Shown here one piece after another: positions 54,129 through 63,330 of a stretch of 64,000 nucleotides of DNA (its first letter is position 1; each line of letters starts with the position of its first letter). The translations under genes and the position numbers were made by a program. The stretch is from Simiduia aestuariiviva (GTDB lineage: Bacteria; Pseudomonadota; Gammaproteobacteria; Pseudomonadales; Cellvibrionaceae), in contig NZ_JACHXZ010000004.1 of the NCBI RefSeq assembly GCF_014192475.1, positions 485,348 through 549,347 on the forward strand, read 5' to 3'. The notes under the pieces were generated by a model. The model did no database searches. It saw nothing but the letters and a program-made list of their open reading frames with translations, and was not told where the DNA came from.

Positions 54129-55246
54129 GCCGCCTTGCTCCTTTCAGTACTGCTGTAGGGAATGCGAATGGTAATGCGCAGTCCTCGCGGTTCAATATTT
54201 TCCAATTCAAAACTGTGGGCGGCGCCGTACAGCTCGTGCAGTCGCTCGCGGGTATTGGCCAAGCCTACGCCGCCGTGTTGGCCCTCGATCCGATCGCGCA
54301 TAGCGACGGGAATGTCGGCAATACCCGGGCCATCGTCGCTCAATTGAATAGACAGCTGATTATGCAGCACATCGGCATCCAGTTCTATTGTGCCGCCGTT
54401 CGGGCTTTTGGCGATGGCGTATTTAATGGCATTTTCAATGAGCGGTTGCAACAACAGGTTGGGGATGTGCGCGTTGCGGGCCGATTCGCTGATTCTAAAA
54501 TTAATGTTCAGTCGCTCTTCAAAGCGCAGTTTTTCAATACCCAAATAGAGTTTCAGCGTCTCCACTTCCTGTGCGAGCGTTACTTTTTGCATGGGATTGT
54601 TGTCGAGTGAATAGCGCAAAAACTTACTCAGCTCTGTGACCATACCGTTGGCCGTGACCGTTTCCTTTTCCAGGATCAGCGTGGAAATGGCGTTGAGGGT
54701 GTTGAACAAAAAGTGTGGGTTGAGTTGGTAGCGCAACATTTTCAATTGTGCTTCATGGGCCATGGCCTGCGCTTTAAGTGTTTTCTCTTTTTCCGCTTGT
54801 AGCATGCGGTAGTATTTCAAACTGAAATAGAGTGCAGCCCAGCTCAAGAATATGAAAAATGAATAGGTGTACCAGCCCAGATATTCGTAGAGGCTGCGGG
54901 ACGACTCCATGTCCTTATTGAGGTAAAAAAACACCTCCATTTTCACAAATGACCAAATGCCGGTAATAACAATGACCGCGAGCAGCGAATAGATGCCGCG
55001 CAAGATGGCATTCAGGTTCCAGATTTTCTTAAAAAATTCTCGCAAACCTAGCGATAAGACCAGGCCCGTAGTCACCGACATCAGGGTGTAGGCTGCCTGC
55101 AGGCCGAGGTGTCGATCCCAGAAAATCGCGGATAGCGCAACGAAAAAGCCGTAACCGGCCCAGCCGAAGAGGTTCAGGGCCCAAAACTGGTAGTTGGGCT
55201 GGTTCAGAATTTTCTGCACCAAGGGTTGTTGATTTAGCGGCTGCAT
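54125..55246 (-). CDS. LytS-type sensor histidine kinase
   Basis: 373 residues from ATG 55246 (an in-frame ORF extends to 55402 with no matching sequence). Four membrane segments (about 20-155), a coiled-coil stretch (YFSLKYYRMLQAEKEKTLKA), and the His_kinase domain with MLRYQLNPHFLFNTLNAI (phospho-His in PHFLFN) and an ATPase with QLSDDGPGIAD. Cognate to the LytTR regulator downstream. Confidence 0.88.
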   Translation of the reverse strand: MQPLNQQPLVQKILNQPNYQFWALNLFGWAGYGFFVALSAIFWDRHLGLQAAYTLMSVTTGLVLSLGLREFFKKIWNLNAILRGIYSLLAVIVITGIWSFVKMEVFFYLNKDMESSRSLYEYLGWYTYSFFIFLSWAALYFSLKYYRMLQAEKEKTLKAQAMAHEAQLKMLRYQLNPHFLFNTLNAISTLILEKETVTANGMVTELSKFLRYSLDNNPMQKVTLAQEVETLKLYLGIEKLRFEERLNINFRISESARNAHIPNLLLQPLIENAIKYAIAKSPNGGTIELDADVLHNQLSIQLSDDGPGIADIPVAMRDRIEGQHGGVGLANTRERLHELYGAAHSFELENIEPRGLRITIRIPYSSTERSKAA

Positions 55247-55429
55247 AGTGATCTTTATTAGGTATTTGGTGTTCTTATTATAAGGGCTGTAATAGCGACG
55301 AGGGCGACGCATAGGCCGTGTTGGTCGTATATTCAGCGCCGTTGGCCGTAGAACCTGCCCACTGAATCTAGCGCGACAGCGCGCCCAATCTGCTATAACC
55401 AAGCCTCAATTTCAATGGAGGAAGCGAAA

Positions 55430-55804
55430 ATGATTGGATATGTGATGGTCGGGACCAACGATATGCCCAAGGCAGCAGCCTTTTACGATGCCCTGTTGGC
55501 CGAGATTGGCGCGCAGCGGCTGATGGAAGATGAGCGGTTTATCGCCTGGGCCAACGACCCTCAAAAGCCCGGATTTTGCATTGCGCGCCCCTTTAATGGC
55601 GAGGCGGCCAGTGCGGGCAATGGATCGATGATTGCGTTGGCGGTAGAGACGCCCGAGCAAGTGCAAGCCCTGCATGCCAAAGCCCTTAGCCTCGGCGCCA
55701 CCGATGAAGGTGCACCCGGCCCACGGGGTGAGGGCAGTTTCTACGGTGGCTATTTTCGGGATTTAGACGGCAATAAGCTCAATTTCTTCTGCTTTGTGAA
55801 ATAG
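55430..55804 (+). CDS. VOC family (glyoxalase/bleomycin-resistance-like) protein
   Basis: 124 residues from ATG 55430 (GGAGGAAG site). Paired beta-alpha-beta-beta-beta units: GYVMVGTNDMPKAAAFYDALL and GGYFRDLDGNKLNFFCFV. Metal-dependent family with many small-molecule activities; substrate unknown. A long DUF-like extension is absent. Confidence 0.85.
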   Translation: MIGYVMVGTNDMPKAAAFYDALLAEIGAQRLMEDERFIAWANDPQKPGFCIARPFNGEAASAGNGSMIALAVETPEQVQALHAKALSLGATDEGAPGPRGEGSFYGGYFRDLDGNKLNFFCFVK

Positions 55805-56109
55805 CCGTACCGTCCTCTCGTAGATGTGTTGAGCGAGCGCCCTCCCTGGGGGGCGCAGCGCTTAAAGCGTCCCGCTCATCGACCGCACGCCCTATCCCTC
55901 CGGAATCAACATAGGCGCCGCTGAAAACAGAATTTCGCTCCCCTAAACCGTGATATTTAAGTGTCGATCGAAATAAGTAGCCAGTTGCTAGCAGCCAAAC
56001 AATATAAAAATTGCACGTTTGATCAATTATTATGCCTCTGCGTAACGCAAGTATTTTAGGGCTGTTTTGTGTGCGCGTATTTTTTCAAATATGCGATGAG
56101 GAAAAAACA
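55805..56109. other. 305-base non-coding gap with three-way inverted repeat
   Basis: Contains the folded element at 55830-55878, then an A/T-rich stretch before the secreted-protein gene at 56110. No convincing promoter pair was found. An in-frame ORF to 56032 (upstream of 56110) is non-coding leader. Confidence 0.55.
55830..55878. repeat. Three-way-junction inverted repeat
   Basis: Outer arms TGAGCG (55830-55835) and CGCTCA (55873-55878) enclose two further hairpins: an 8-bp GC-rich stem at 55837-55856 with a 4-base loop and a 4-bp CGCT/AGCG stem at 55859-55869. No T-run follows, so it is not a standard terminator. Could be a REP-like element or structured RNA. Confidence 0.5.
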
Positions 56110-56883
56110 ATGATTTATGGACGAAAACATGGAAGCGGGTTGGCTGGTCTACTCGCCGCTTTGATCTTTGTGGTCATGCCGGCGCAAGCGCAAGATAAAG
56201 TGCTGCTGGCGGAGATGTGGATGGCAGAGGTTAAGCCAGGCATGCACGCAGATTTCGAAAAGAAATTTAAAGATCACATGAGAGAGCGTGAAAAACTCGA
56301 AGACCCCCGAGCTTGGCGCGTCTACACACCCGTGTTAGGTGAGCAACTAAATCAGTACATGATTCGCTATTGTTGCTTTGAGTGGAAAGATGCGGATAGC
56401 TACGAAAAGTGGGGCATGGAGAAGCGCCCTGATAAACATTGGAGTAAGCACGTCGATAAATACGCGCAGCGCTATGGTCACAACTTGGAAAGGATAGACC
56501 TAAAAAATACCCATTGGCCGAAAGGCGTGGAAGCCAACTTTGTTGGTGTGAGTCAATATTTCGTTAAAATGGGTCAATGGGAAGCCATGAAAGAAGATAT
56601 GGCCACCATCAGTACGGCGGCCAAAGAAAATAACTGGCCCTACCATTGGTCTTGGCAGTTCCCTGTGGGCGGAACGCCGCAAATGAAATTGGCTATTCCA
56701 TTTAAAAATTATGCCGATATGGCGCCGCCCGAGCAAAAATTCAGTGAAATAATGGTCAAGCATTTGGGATCTGAAGAAAAAGTTAAAGCGTTTTGGCAGC
56801 GCTGGAGCTCGCATTTTGAAACGGTGGAATACAACATCTACCGATATCGAAAGGATCTATCTATGCAGGAAAAATCAGAATAA
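56110..56883 (+). CDS. Unrecognised secreted protein with two similar halves
   Basis: 257 residues from ATG 56110 (GAGG site 8 bases up). Signal peptide ending MPAQAQDK. The mature protein shows two related segments, about 33-125 and 146-245: each has a beta strand, a helix of EKKFKDHMRE or EAMKEDMATI type, and then strands ending FEWKDADSYEKW or FKNYADM. The pattern fits a tandem dimeric alpha-beta-barrel (NIPSNAP/ABM-like) fold, but I cannot confirm that. No catalytic motif is obvious. The gene and its flanks are A/T-richer than neighbours. Confidence 0.78.
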   Translation: MIYGRKHGSGLAGLLAALIFVVMPAQAQDKVLLAEMWMAEVKPGMHADFEKKFKDHMREREKLEDPRAWRVYTPVLGEQLNQYMIRYCCFEWKDADSYEKWGMEKRPDKHWSKHVDKYAQRYGHNLERIDLKNTHWPKGVEANFVGVSQYFVKMGQWEAMKEDMATISTAAKENNWPYHWSWQFPVGGTPQMKLAIPFKNYADMAPPEQKFSEIMVKHLGSEEKVKAFWQRWSSHFETVEYNIYRYRKDLSMQEKSE

Positions 56884-57017
56884 CGAAATTCTGATAGCTC
56901 TAAATTAAGCCTGAAGAATTTTTAATAATTTAAAAACACTTCAGGCTTTATACACTAAATTAGTGCTGATTTATTATTGGTCCACGTGTGTATTACCAAA
57001 AGCGCTGTGCCCGTGAC

Positions 57018-57239
57018 TCAGTAGGAGGAGTTGGGTGCAATATCATCGTGAATTTCGCCGTAAACTTCTTCTGGATCAATGTCATTGATAAGCAGCACTT
57101 CCCTAACCGCTTCAATATGGTTGAGCACTTTCTGGTAGCGGTCGCCATGGCTGTAGCGGCTCACATCAATAGCCTTTGGCATATAACTGAAAGCAATCTT
57201 AAGTGCCTGTAAATCCTCGGGTTGCATTCGCTGGTTCAT
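57018..57239 (-). CDS. Small soluble protein of unknown function
   Basis: 73 residues, MNQRMQPEDLQALKIAF start, then a helical, charged sequence with no signal peptide or membrane segment; acidic C-terminus. GAGAG lies upstream. Convergent with the secreted-protein gene and divergent from the GGDEF-EAL gene. It reads as coding, but no family is recognised. Confidence 0.65.
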   Translation of the reverse strand: MNQRMQPEDLQALKIAFSYMPKAIDVSRYSHGDRYQKVLNHIEAVREVLLINDIDPEEVYGEIHDDIAPNSSY

Positions 57240-57468
57240 GGCAGAGCTCTCTATGGGTTCAAATGATGCTGTTGTGGCGGCTAGCTGTCACGATGCCGAG
57301 CGATATCCCCTTCCCGTTGCGCCGCTAAAATCCTGTTTCAAGTCTACGCTATATATTCACAAGCGCTGGTTCGGCGTGATTTTTGAGACCATCCTACGCT
57401 AATGCGGCGCAATAGTGATGACGTAGAAGCTGATATATGAAAGCGAAGATAGGTTATAAGAGGTTGAT

Positions 57469-59886
57469 TTGGTAGGGTTTTTTCCTTCTAGAAGAAGTCG
57501 GTCACGCGCCGGCCCTCGCTTCAGAGTGCTCATGGCTACGCTTGCGCTGCTAGGTGTCACGGCCATTGTATTTACCGTCACGGTGATACAGATTCAAGCT
57601 GGCGCCACGGCGTACTTGGCGGGGCTTAGCGCGTGGACCCGCGCCCAAGTAGAAGCTGTGCGCCATACCAACATCTACGCGCGCACTGGCGACCCTCAGG
57701 CCTTTGCGCAGGCCAACCGGTACTACCAAGTCCCCGTGGGTGACATGGTCGCGCGCCTAGCCCTAGAGGCTACCCCAATCGACCTGGATACCGCTCGACA
57801 GGGCCTGTTGGCCGGCGGTAATCACCCCGATGACGTCGATAAGATGATTCGCATGTTTAGGTTGCTGAAAAATGCGCCCTATTTTCGGGATGCAGTGGAT
57901 GCCTGGCGCCAAAGTGATGCCCCTGTAATTCAGTTAGGCGTCATGCAGCGCAAGCTACGTCGGGCTTGGCAGCAAGAGCAAGTCGATATGGCTGTGGTTA
58001 GTGCATTGCACGCAGACCTAGAACAAGTTAATGATCAATTGGCGACGCAGGCGTTTCGTTTCCGCCAAAAAATGAGTTTAGCAAGCCGCGCGCTAGTGAC
58101 GATATTATCGGTTGCCTCTATTGTGTTTTTCGTCGTTTTGGGTGCGCTCGCGAGCTACATTATCTATCGCATGACGGCGGTTATACGAAATTCAGAACAC
58201 AAATATAGAACTACCTTCGAGCAGGCGGCAATGGGCATTGCGCAGCTAAACAGCGAGGGCTGTATCGTAGAGGCTAACAGTGCACTGTGCACGACACTAG
58301 GCTACACGCGCGAACAGTTGTTGATGATACCTTATCGCGATTTGATATTTCCTGAGGATCGCCAGGTTGACTTGTCACAGCGAAAAGCCGTAGCCGAAGG
58401 TACTCAGGACAGTGTTTGTTTTCAGCTTAGGTTGTGCTGCAAAAACGGCAGTGAAATTTGGGCTAAAATTACGATGTCGAAATTCTCGAATGAGGAGTCC
58501 GATACAAATCGCTTTATTTGTATTGTTGAAGACGTATCTGAGCAGTACCGACTATCACAAGAACTCACCTACCAAGCGCGGCACGATAATCTTACCGGTC
58601 TGCTGAATCGACGCACGTTCGAGGCTTATCTAAAGGAAAGCTTAATTAATGCGCGCAATGAAAATTATGTGCATTGTTTGTGCTTTATAGATCTCGATCA
58701 ATTTAAAATTATTAACGATACCCTAGGCCATTTTGCCGGTGACCAATTGCTGGTACAAGTTACCCAACAGTTGGCTAAAAGTTTAAGAAAAAGAGATCTG
58801 CTTGCGCGCTTAGGTGGTGATGAATTTGGGTTGATTCTCGATTGTTGTGAGCCTGATGCGGCGGTAAAAATAGCCGAACAGCTGCGCCATGATTTGAAAG
58901 AATTGCCTTTTGTGTGGGAGGGCAGAAGTTTCACCATTGGCTGTAGTATTGGCATTGTGCCAATACTGGCAACTAGCAGCGATGAGGCCGATTTACTGCA
59001 GGCAGCTGATTCTGCCTGCCATTTAGCCAAAGAGCAGGGCCGCAACCGAGTGCTGCTAACATATCAAGGTGATGAAGAACTCACGGCACGAAAAGTTCAA
59101 ATGGAGTGGCTGGAGCGTATTAATCTCGCAATTAAAGGCGATCAGTTGGTGCTGTACGCCCAGCAGTTAGTACCGCAAACCGACGCTTTGGGAATGCGTA
59201 TAGAGGTGCTAGTGCGCATGCGTACCGAGGGCGGAGATTTGATTCCGCCCGGTGCTTTTCTGCCGGCGGCCGAACGTTTTGGGGTGGCGCATTTTATAGA
59301 CCGCTGGGTTATTGAAGAAGTCTGTAGAAAGTTTAGTGAAAGTCCGGCCTTTATGGGTAGCATTGATGCTTGTCACATTAATATATCAGGCACCTCTTTT
59401 GGCGAGAAAGATTTTACAAAGTTCACCCTCAAAACATTAAATCAATATGCAATTCCAGCAAAGAAAATTTGCTTTGAAATTACAGAAACTGCCGCAATAA
59501 GTAACCTTAAATTAGTGCATGACTATATGGGGTGTTTACGCGAACAAGGCAGTAGTTTTGCGCTCGATGATTTTGGCGCGGGATTGTCTTCGTTTGCATA
59601 CTTAAAGCAGTTGCCCGTTGAATATTTAAAAATTGACGGATCCTTTGTGAAGAATATGGCAACCGACGACGCTGACTGCGCCATGGTTCGCGCCATTAGC
59701 GATATTGGCCGCGCGCTGGGAAAAATTATGGTGGCGGAGTTCGTTGAAGATCAAAAATCGCTAGATCTACTGAGTGAGATGGGTGTGGAATACGCGCAGG
59801 GCTACCATACTCATCGGCCAGAGCCACTGGTTGACGTTATGAGCATATCAAACAATGAAAGAATTTCTAGCGATACAAATGGTTAG
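57469..59886 (+). CDS. Membrane GGDEF-EAL protein with PAS domain
   Basis: 805 residues from a TTG at 57469 with AAGAGG five to seven bases upstream; a later ATG (57532) would drop the basic N-terminus. Two membrane segments (about 20-42, 209-234) flank a periplasmic sensor domain; PAS at about 245-360; GGDEF domain with GGDEF at 449-453 and inhibitory-site R440/D443; EAL domain (about 545-795) with EVL at 579-581 in place of EAL, and intact DDFG at 700-703, plus QGY near the end. Both synthesis and breakdown of c-di-GMP are possible. Confidence 0.88.
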   Translation: MVGFFPSRRSRSRAGPRFRVLMATLALLGVTAIVFTVTVIQIQAGATAYLAGLSAWTRAQVEAVRHTNIYARTGDPQAFAQANRYYQVPVGDMVARLALEATPIDLDTARQGLLAGGNHPDDVDKMIRMFRLLKNAPYFRDAVDAWRQSDAPVIQLGVMQRKLRRAWQQEQVDMAVVSALHADLEQVNDQLATQAFRFRQKMSLASRALVTILSVASIVFFVVLGALASYIIYRMTAVIRNSEHKYRTTFEQAAMGIAQLNSEGCIVEANSALCTTLGYTREQLLMIPYRDLIFPEDRQVDLSQRKAVAEGTQDSVCFQLRLCCKNGSEIWAKITMSKFSNEESDTNRFICIVEDVSEQYRLSQELTYQARHDNLTGLLNRRTFEAYLKESLINARNENYVHCLCFIDLDQFKIINDTLGHFAGDQLLVQVTQQLAKSLRKRDLLARLGGDEFGLILDCCEPDAAVKIAEQLRHDLKELPFVWEGRSFTIGCSIGIVPILATSSDEADLLQAADSACHLAKEQGRNRVLLTYQGDEELTARKVQMEWLERINLAIKGDQLVLYAQQLVPQTDALGMRIEVLVRMRTEGGDLIPPGAFLPAAERFGVAHFIDRWVIEEVCRKFSESPAFMGSIDACHINISGTSFGEKDFTKFTLKTLNQYAIPAKKICFEITETAAISNLKLVHDYMGCLREQGSSFALDDFGAGLSSFAYLKQLPVEYLKIDGSFVKNMATDDADCAMVRAISDIGRALGKIMVAEFVEDQKSLDLLSEMGVEYAQGYHTHRPEPLVDVMSISNNERISSDTNG

Positions 59887-59939
59887 CGTAATTGTATTTG
59901 CGGCAGAGTTTTAGCTTGTTTCTGATTGGTGCCGAGCTA

Positions 59940-60557
59940 TTAGGAGGCAACTGTAAAGTGGGCGAACAAAAATTCTTGTGTCTTTCCAGTGGGCGTTTGG
60001 TGCATTTCTTGAAAGTGTTCTACAAGCAGTAATTTTTTACCGAATTGTTCTTGTAATGAACGTGCCGAGTAGCGCGCGACGGGCAAACCGCTGCACTGAT
60101 TCGGCCCGTTTTCTGAGAATGTTGAAATGATTATGTGCGCATTTATCTTCACAGAATGTAGCAAGTTTTTAAGATAAGCAATGCGATCTTCTGGCTGAGT
60201 CAAAAAATGAAACGCCGCACGGTCATGCCAAATATCAAATTGACCTTTCTCAAGGTTGACCCGAGTAACGTCAGCTTCAATCCATTGAACGTGTTCAGTC
60301 CTATCGCCAAGGCGTTGCTGCGCTGTTTCAAGCGCGGTTTTGGAAAGATCAAGCACCGTTAGGTTTGAGTAGCCGTTTACGATGAGGTCATCTATGAGCG
60401 TTGATGCCCCGCCGCCCACATCGATTATAGAGCAGCTTTTATCTAAGCCTAATTTATTTATGTAATGCAAACTGGTGTCGGCGTGAGTTTGAAACCAACT
60501 AACAGAGTCAGCAGCACTAGTAGTATAAATATTCTCCCAATAGGTTTTGTTTTCCAT
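59940..60557 (-). CDS. Class I SAM-dependent methyltransferase
   Basis: 205 residues from ATG 60557. SAM-binding motif I IIDVGGGASTLIDDLI, motif II-like LTVLDLSKTALE and DIWHDRAAFHFL; typical small Rossmann methyltransferase. Substrate unknown. One base separates it from the SRAP gene upstream; the two may be co-transcribed. Convergent with the GGDEF-EAL gene. Confidence 0.85.
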   Translation of the reverse strand: MENKTYWENIYTTSAADSVSWFQTHADTSLHYINKLGLDKSCSIIDVGGGASTLIDDLIVNGYSNLTVLDLSKTALETAQQRLGDRTEHVQWIEADVTRVNLEKGQFDIWHDRAAFHFLTQPEDRIAYLKNLLHSVKINAHIIISTFSENGPNQCSGLPVARYSARSLQEQFGKKLLLVEHFQEMHQTPTGKTQEFLFAHFTVAS

Positions 60558-60558
60558 G

Positions 60559-61230
60559 CTACATTTCATCCGCGGCTATGATGAATTGTTCACCTGTAGG
60601 CCGCATTGTACTCGATTTGTCAACGGCTATGGCCGTCAGAGGTAGCCGCAATTGGCTGATCAAATAGGGTTGTAGTTTTTCCGTATTGGTTAGCATTGGA
60701 TCGAGCCACGTTTGCATGTCAGCGGTCTGATCTTGATTAAATATCAGCGGCAGTGACTTGCGGTGGATATGCTCCAGCTTTGGGTGGCCTGGCAAGGTAA
60801 TAATTGAGGCTGATATGACTGTTTCGCCAGTCTGTGCGTGCGTCCAAGTCTTGTACAGGCCGCCGAAACAGAAAGCTTCACCAGCAAAAGACAATTGGTG
60901 GGGCCGTTTCCCGTCCTGACTTTCAACAAAACTGGTAGCGGGAATTAAGCAGCGGCTAAGGTTAAATTCACGTTTCTTTGCCAGTTGTTGCCAATTGGTG
61001 TTGATGGACCAATAGCGCGGGTGCGGCTTAAAGCCGGTGGCTGTAGCCTCTAAATAGAGGTGCCAAATCGCATCGCGCACCGAGGGGGATTCTGGCTCGC
61101 CAGTGATGATGCTAATGGAATTGCAGGGAGCGCAGTCTGCGTTGAATCGAAGTTGCTGACCCGCTACACCTAAGTCTTGCATTAGCTGCAAAACGGCCGG
61201 TGATTGAATGAGATTAAATCGACCACACAT
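60559..61230 (-). CDS. SRAP domain protein (YedK/HMCES-like)
   Basis: 223 residues from ATG 61230, so the catalytic Cys is residue 2 (MCGRFN). Other conserved parts are visible: CLIPATSFVES with Glu, HPKLEHIHRKSLPLIF with the His-containing segment, and FGGLYKTW. The family crosslinks to abasic sites in single-stranded DNA. A start ten codons earlier (61260) would bury the Cys and is rejected. Neighbour of rep, so genome maintenance is a coherent theme. Confidence 0.9.
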   Translation of the reverse strand: MCGRFNLIQSPAVLQLMQDLGVAGQQLRFNADCAPCNSISIITGEPESPSVRDAIWHLYLEATATGFKPHPRYWSINTNWQQLAKKREFNLSRCLIPATSFVESQDGKRPHQLSFAGEAFCFGGLYKTWTHAQTGETVISASIITLPGHPKLEHIHRKSLPLIFNQDQTADMQTWLDPMLTNTEKLQPYLISQLRLPLTAIAVDKSSTMRPTGEQFIIAADEM

Positions 61231-61296
61231 AGTTCGTCCGGTGTAGTTGGCGGTGGTCAAACCTTAGCGCCAATGCGGCATCGGGTCAAAGCGCCG

Positions 61297-63330
61297 CTAC
61301 TTGGGTTTGGCGCCGCCTAACATACTGAGCAGGCTGCCGAGCGTCGCGCTGCCCTGGGCTCGATTGGCGTCTGGGTTGTGTTGGCCCATGCCCTCCCAAT
61401 TCACATCTTCCTCCGGTAATTCATCAAGGAAGCGCGAATAAGAGGTTTCGATAATTTCGCCGTATTGTTTGCGCTTGCCCGCCCAGGTCATGGTCAGCGT
61501 CTTTTGCGCGCGGGTAATGCCCACGTAGGTGAGGCGCCGCTCTTCTTCGATGTTATCTTCTTCGATGCTGGTGCGATGGGGCAGCAGGTCCTCTTCCATA
61601 CCCACCATAAAAACGTGAGGATATTCCAGGCCCTTAGAGGCATGAAGAGTCATGAGCTGCACCTGATCTAGATCGTCTTCCTCGGCCTGTCGATCCAACA
61701 TGTCGCGTAGCACTAATTTCGCAATGGCGTCCTCAATGGTGATCTCTTCGCCATCGGCCTTTTGCATAATGGTTTTGATCGACTCCAATAGGTACCAAAT
61801 ATTTTCCATGCGCTTTTCGGCAACTTTTGGGCTGGACGCATTCTGGTGTAGCCAGCCTTCGTAGTCGATGTCTTCCACCATTTGTTTGATGGCGGCGACC
61901 GGTTCCGCGCCCCGACACAATTCGCCAATGTGTTGCAACCAGTGACAAAAGCGTTGGATGCGGTCCAAACTCGCGGCGGGTATGTGTTCCGCCAACCCGA
62001 TTTCGTGGCAGGCGGCGAACATACTTATTTGCCGTTGATTGGCGTAGTGTCCCAAGGCTTCGAGGGTGCTGGTGCCGATCTGCCGGCGCGGTGTGTTAAT
62101 AATGCGTAGAAATGCATTGTCGTCGTCGGGGTTGACGATTAATCGCAGGTACGACATCACATCTTTGATTTCCGCGCGCGCAAAAAAACTGGTGCCGCCG
62201 GAAATGCTGTAGGGAATTTGGTGTGCCTGCAGTTTGATTTCGAGCAGTCGCGCTTGATGATTGCCGCGATACAGAATGGCGAAGTCGCGAAATTTAATTT
62301 GGCGCTTGAGACGTTGCGATAAAATCTCCATGGCCACTCGCTCGGCCTCGGCATCTTCATTGGCACAGCGAATGACGCGAATCTCTTCACCCAGCCCCAT
62401 TTCCGACCACAGCGCCTTTTCAAATTCGTGTGGGTTGTGGGCGATGAGATGGTTGGCCACCCTGAGTATGCGGCTGGTGGAGCGATAGTTTTGCTCGAGC
62501 TTAATCAATTCCAAGGACGGAAAATCTTTCTTCAGTAGAAACAAATTTTCTGGCCGCGCCCCGCGCCAAGCGTAGATTGATTGATCGTCGTCGCCCACCA
62601 CCGTGAGGCCGCCGCGATCGCCCACTAACAATTTTACCAGCAGATACTGGCTAGAGTTGGTGTCCTGATATTCGTCGACTAACAAATAGCGAATTTTTCG
62701 CTGCCAGCGGGCCAGTACTTCCGGGTATTCAGAAAACAACCGCACCGGCGTCAAAATGAGGTCGTCAAAATCGACAGCGTTATAGGCCTTTAGCGCTTGG
62801 TTGTAGCGGCGATAGATCTCCGCAATCTGCGCCTCGCCGGTGCTCTGGGCTTTAGACGCAGCCATTTCCGGTACGGTGAGGTCATTCTTCCAATTGGAAA
62901 TTTGATTGGCCACCAGATCTAAATGATCGGAGTCGAGGTCGCCATCTTTGAGCATCAATTCCTTTAACAGTGCGCGCGCGTCTTCGGCATCGAATATGGA
63001 AAAGCCTGGCTTAAAGCCGAGCTGTTTGTGTTCGCGCCGAATGATGTTTAGGCCCAAGTTGTGAAAGGTAGACACAGTTAGGCCGCGCGCGGCAACACCT
63101 TTTACCAATCCGCTGACCCGCTCTTTCATCTCGCGGCTGGCCTTGTTGGTAAAAGTCACCGCTGCAATATGGCGCGCGGGCATGCCGCACTCTTCAATGA
63201 GATAGGCAATTTTGCGGGTGATAACGCTGGTTTTACCCGAGCCGGCACCCGCGAGCACCAGACAAGGGCCGTCTATGTGCAAGACGGCCTCACGCTGGCG
63301 AGGGTTTAATTTGTTGACGTGTTTGGACAC
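61297..63330 (-). CDS. rep: ATP-dependent DNA helicase Rep
   Basis: 677 residues of UvrD/Rep superfamily 1 helicase, 3'-5' polarity. NPRQREAVLHIDGPCLVLAG, Walker A GAGSGKTSVI, motif II VDEYQDTN, motif III GDDDQSIYAWRGA, motif IV, V (LMTLHASKGLEYPHVF) and VI (EERRLTYVGITRAQ) all present. Length and the absence of a long C-terminal extension fit Rep rather than UvrD. Acts at replication forks and in restart. Confidence 0.95.
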   Translation of the reverse strand: MSKHVNKLNPRQREAVLHIDGPCLVLAGAGSGKTSVITRKIAYLIEECGMPARHIAAVTFTNKASREMKERVSGLVKGVAARGLTVSTFHNLGLNIIRREHKQLGFKPGFSIFDAEDARALLKELMLKDGDLDSDHLDLVANQISNWKNDLTVPEMAASKAQSTGEAQIAEIYRRYNQALKAYNAVDFDDLILTPVRLFSEYPEVLARWQRKIRYLLVDEYQDTNSSQYLLVKLLVGDRGGLTVVGDDDQSIYAWRGARPENLFLLKKDFPSLELIKLEQNYRSTSRILRVANHLIAHNPHEFEKALWSEMGLGEEIRVIRCANEDAEAERVAMEILSQRLKRQIKFRDFAILYRGNHQARLLEIKLQAHQIPYSISGGTSFFARAEIKDVMSYLRLIVNPDDDNAFLRIINTPRRQIGTSTLEALGHYANQRQISMFAACHEIGLAEHIPAASLDRIQRFCHWLQHIGELCRGAEPVAAIKQMVEDIDYEGWLHQNASSPKVAEKRMENIWYLLESIKTIMQKADGEEITIEDAIAKLVLRDMLDRQAEEDDLDQVQLMTLHASKGLEYPHVFMVGMEEDLLPHRTSIEEDNIEEERRLTYVGITRAQKTLTMTWAGKRKQYGEIIETSYSRFLDELPEEDVNWEGMGQHNPDANRAQGSATLGSLLSMLGGAKPK

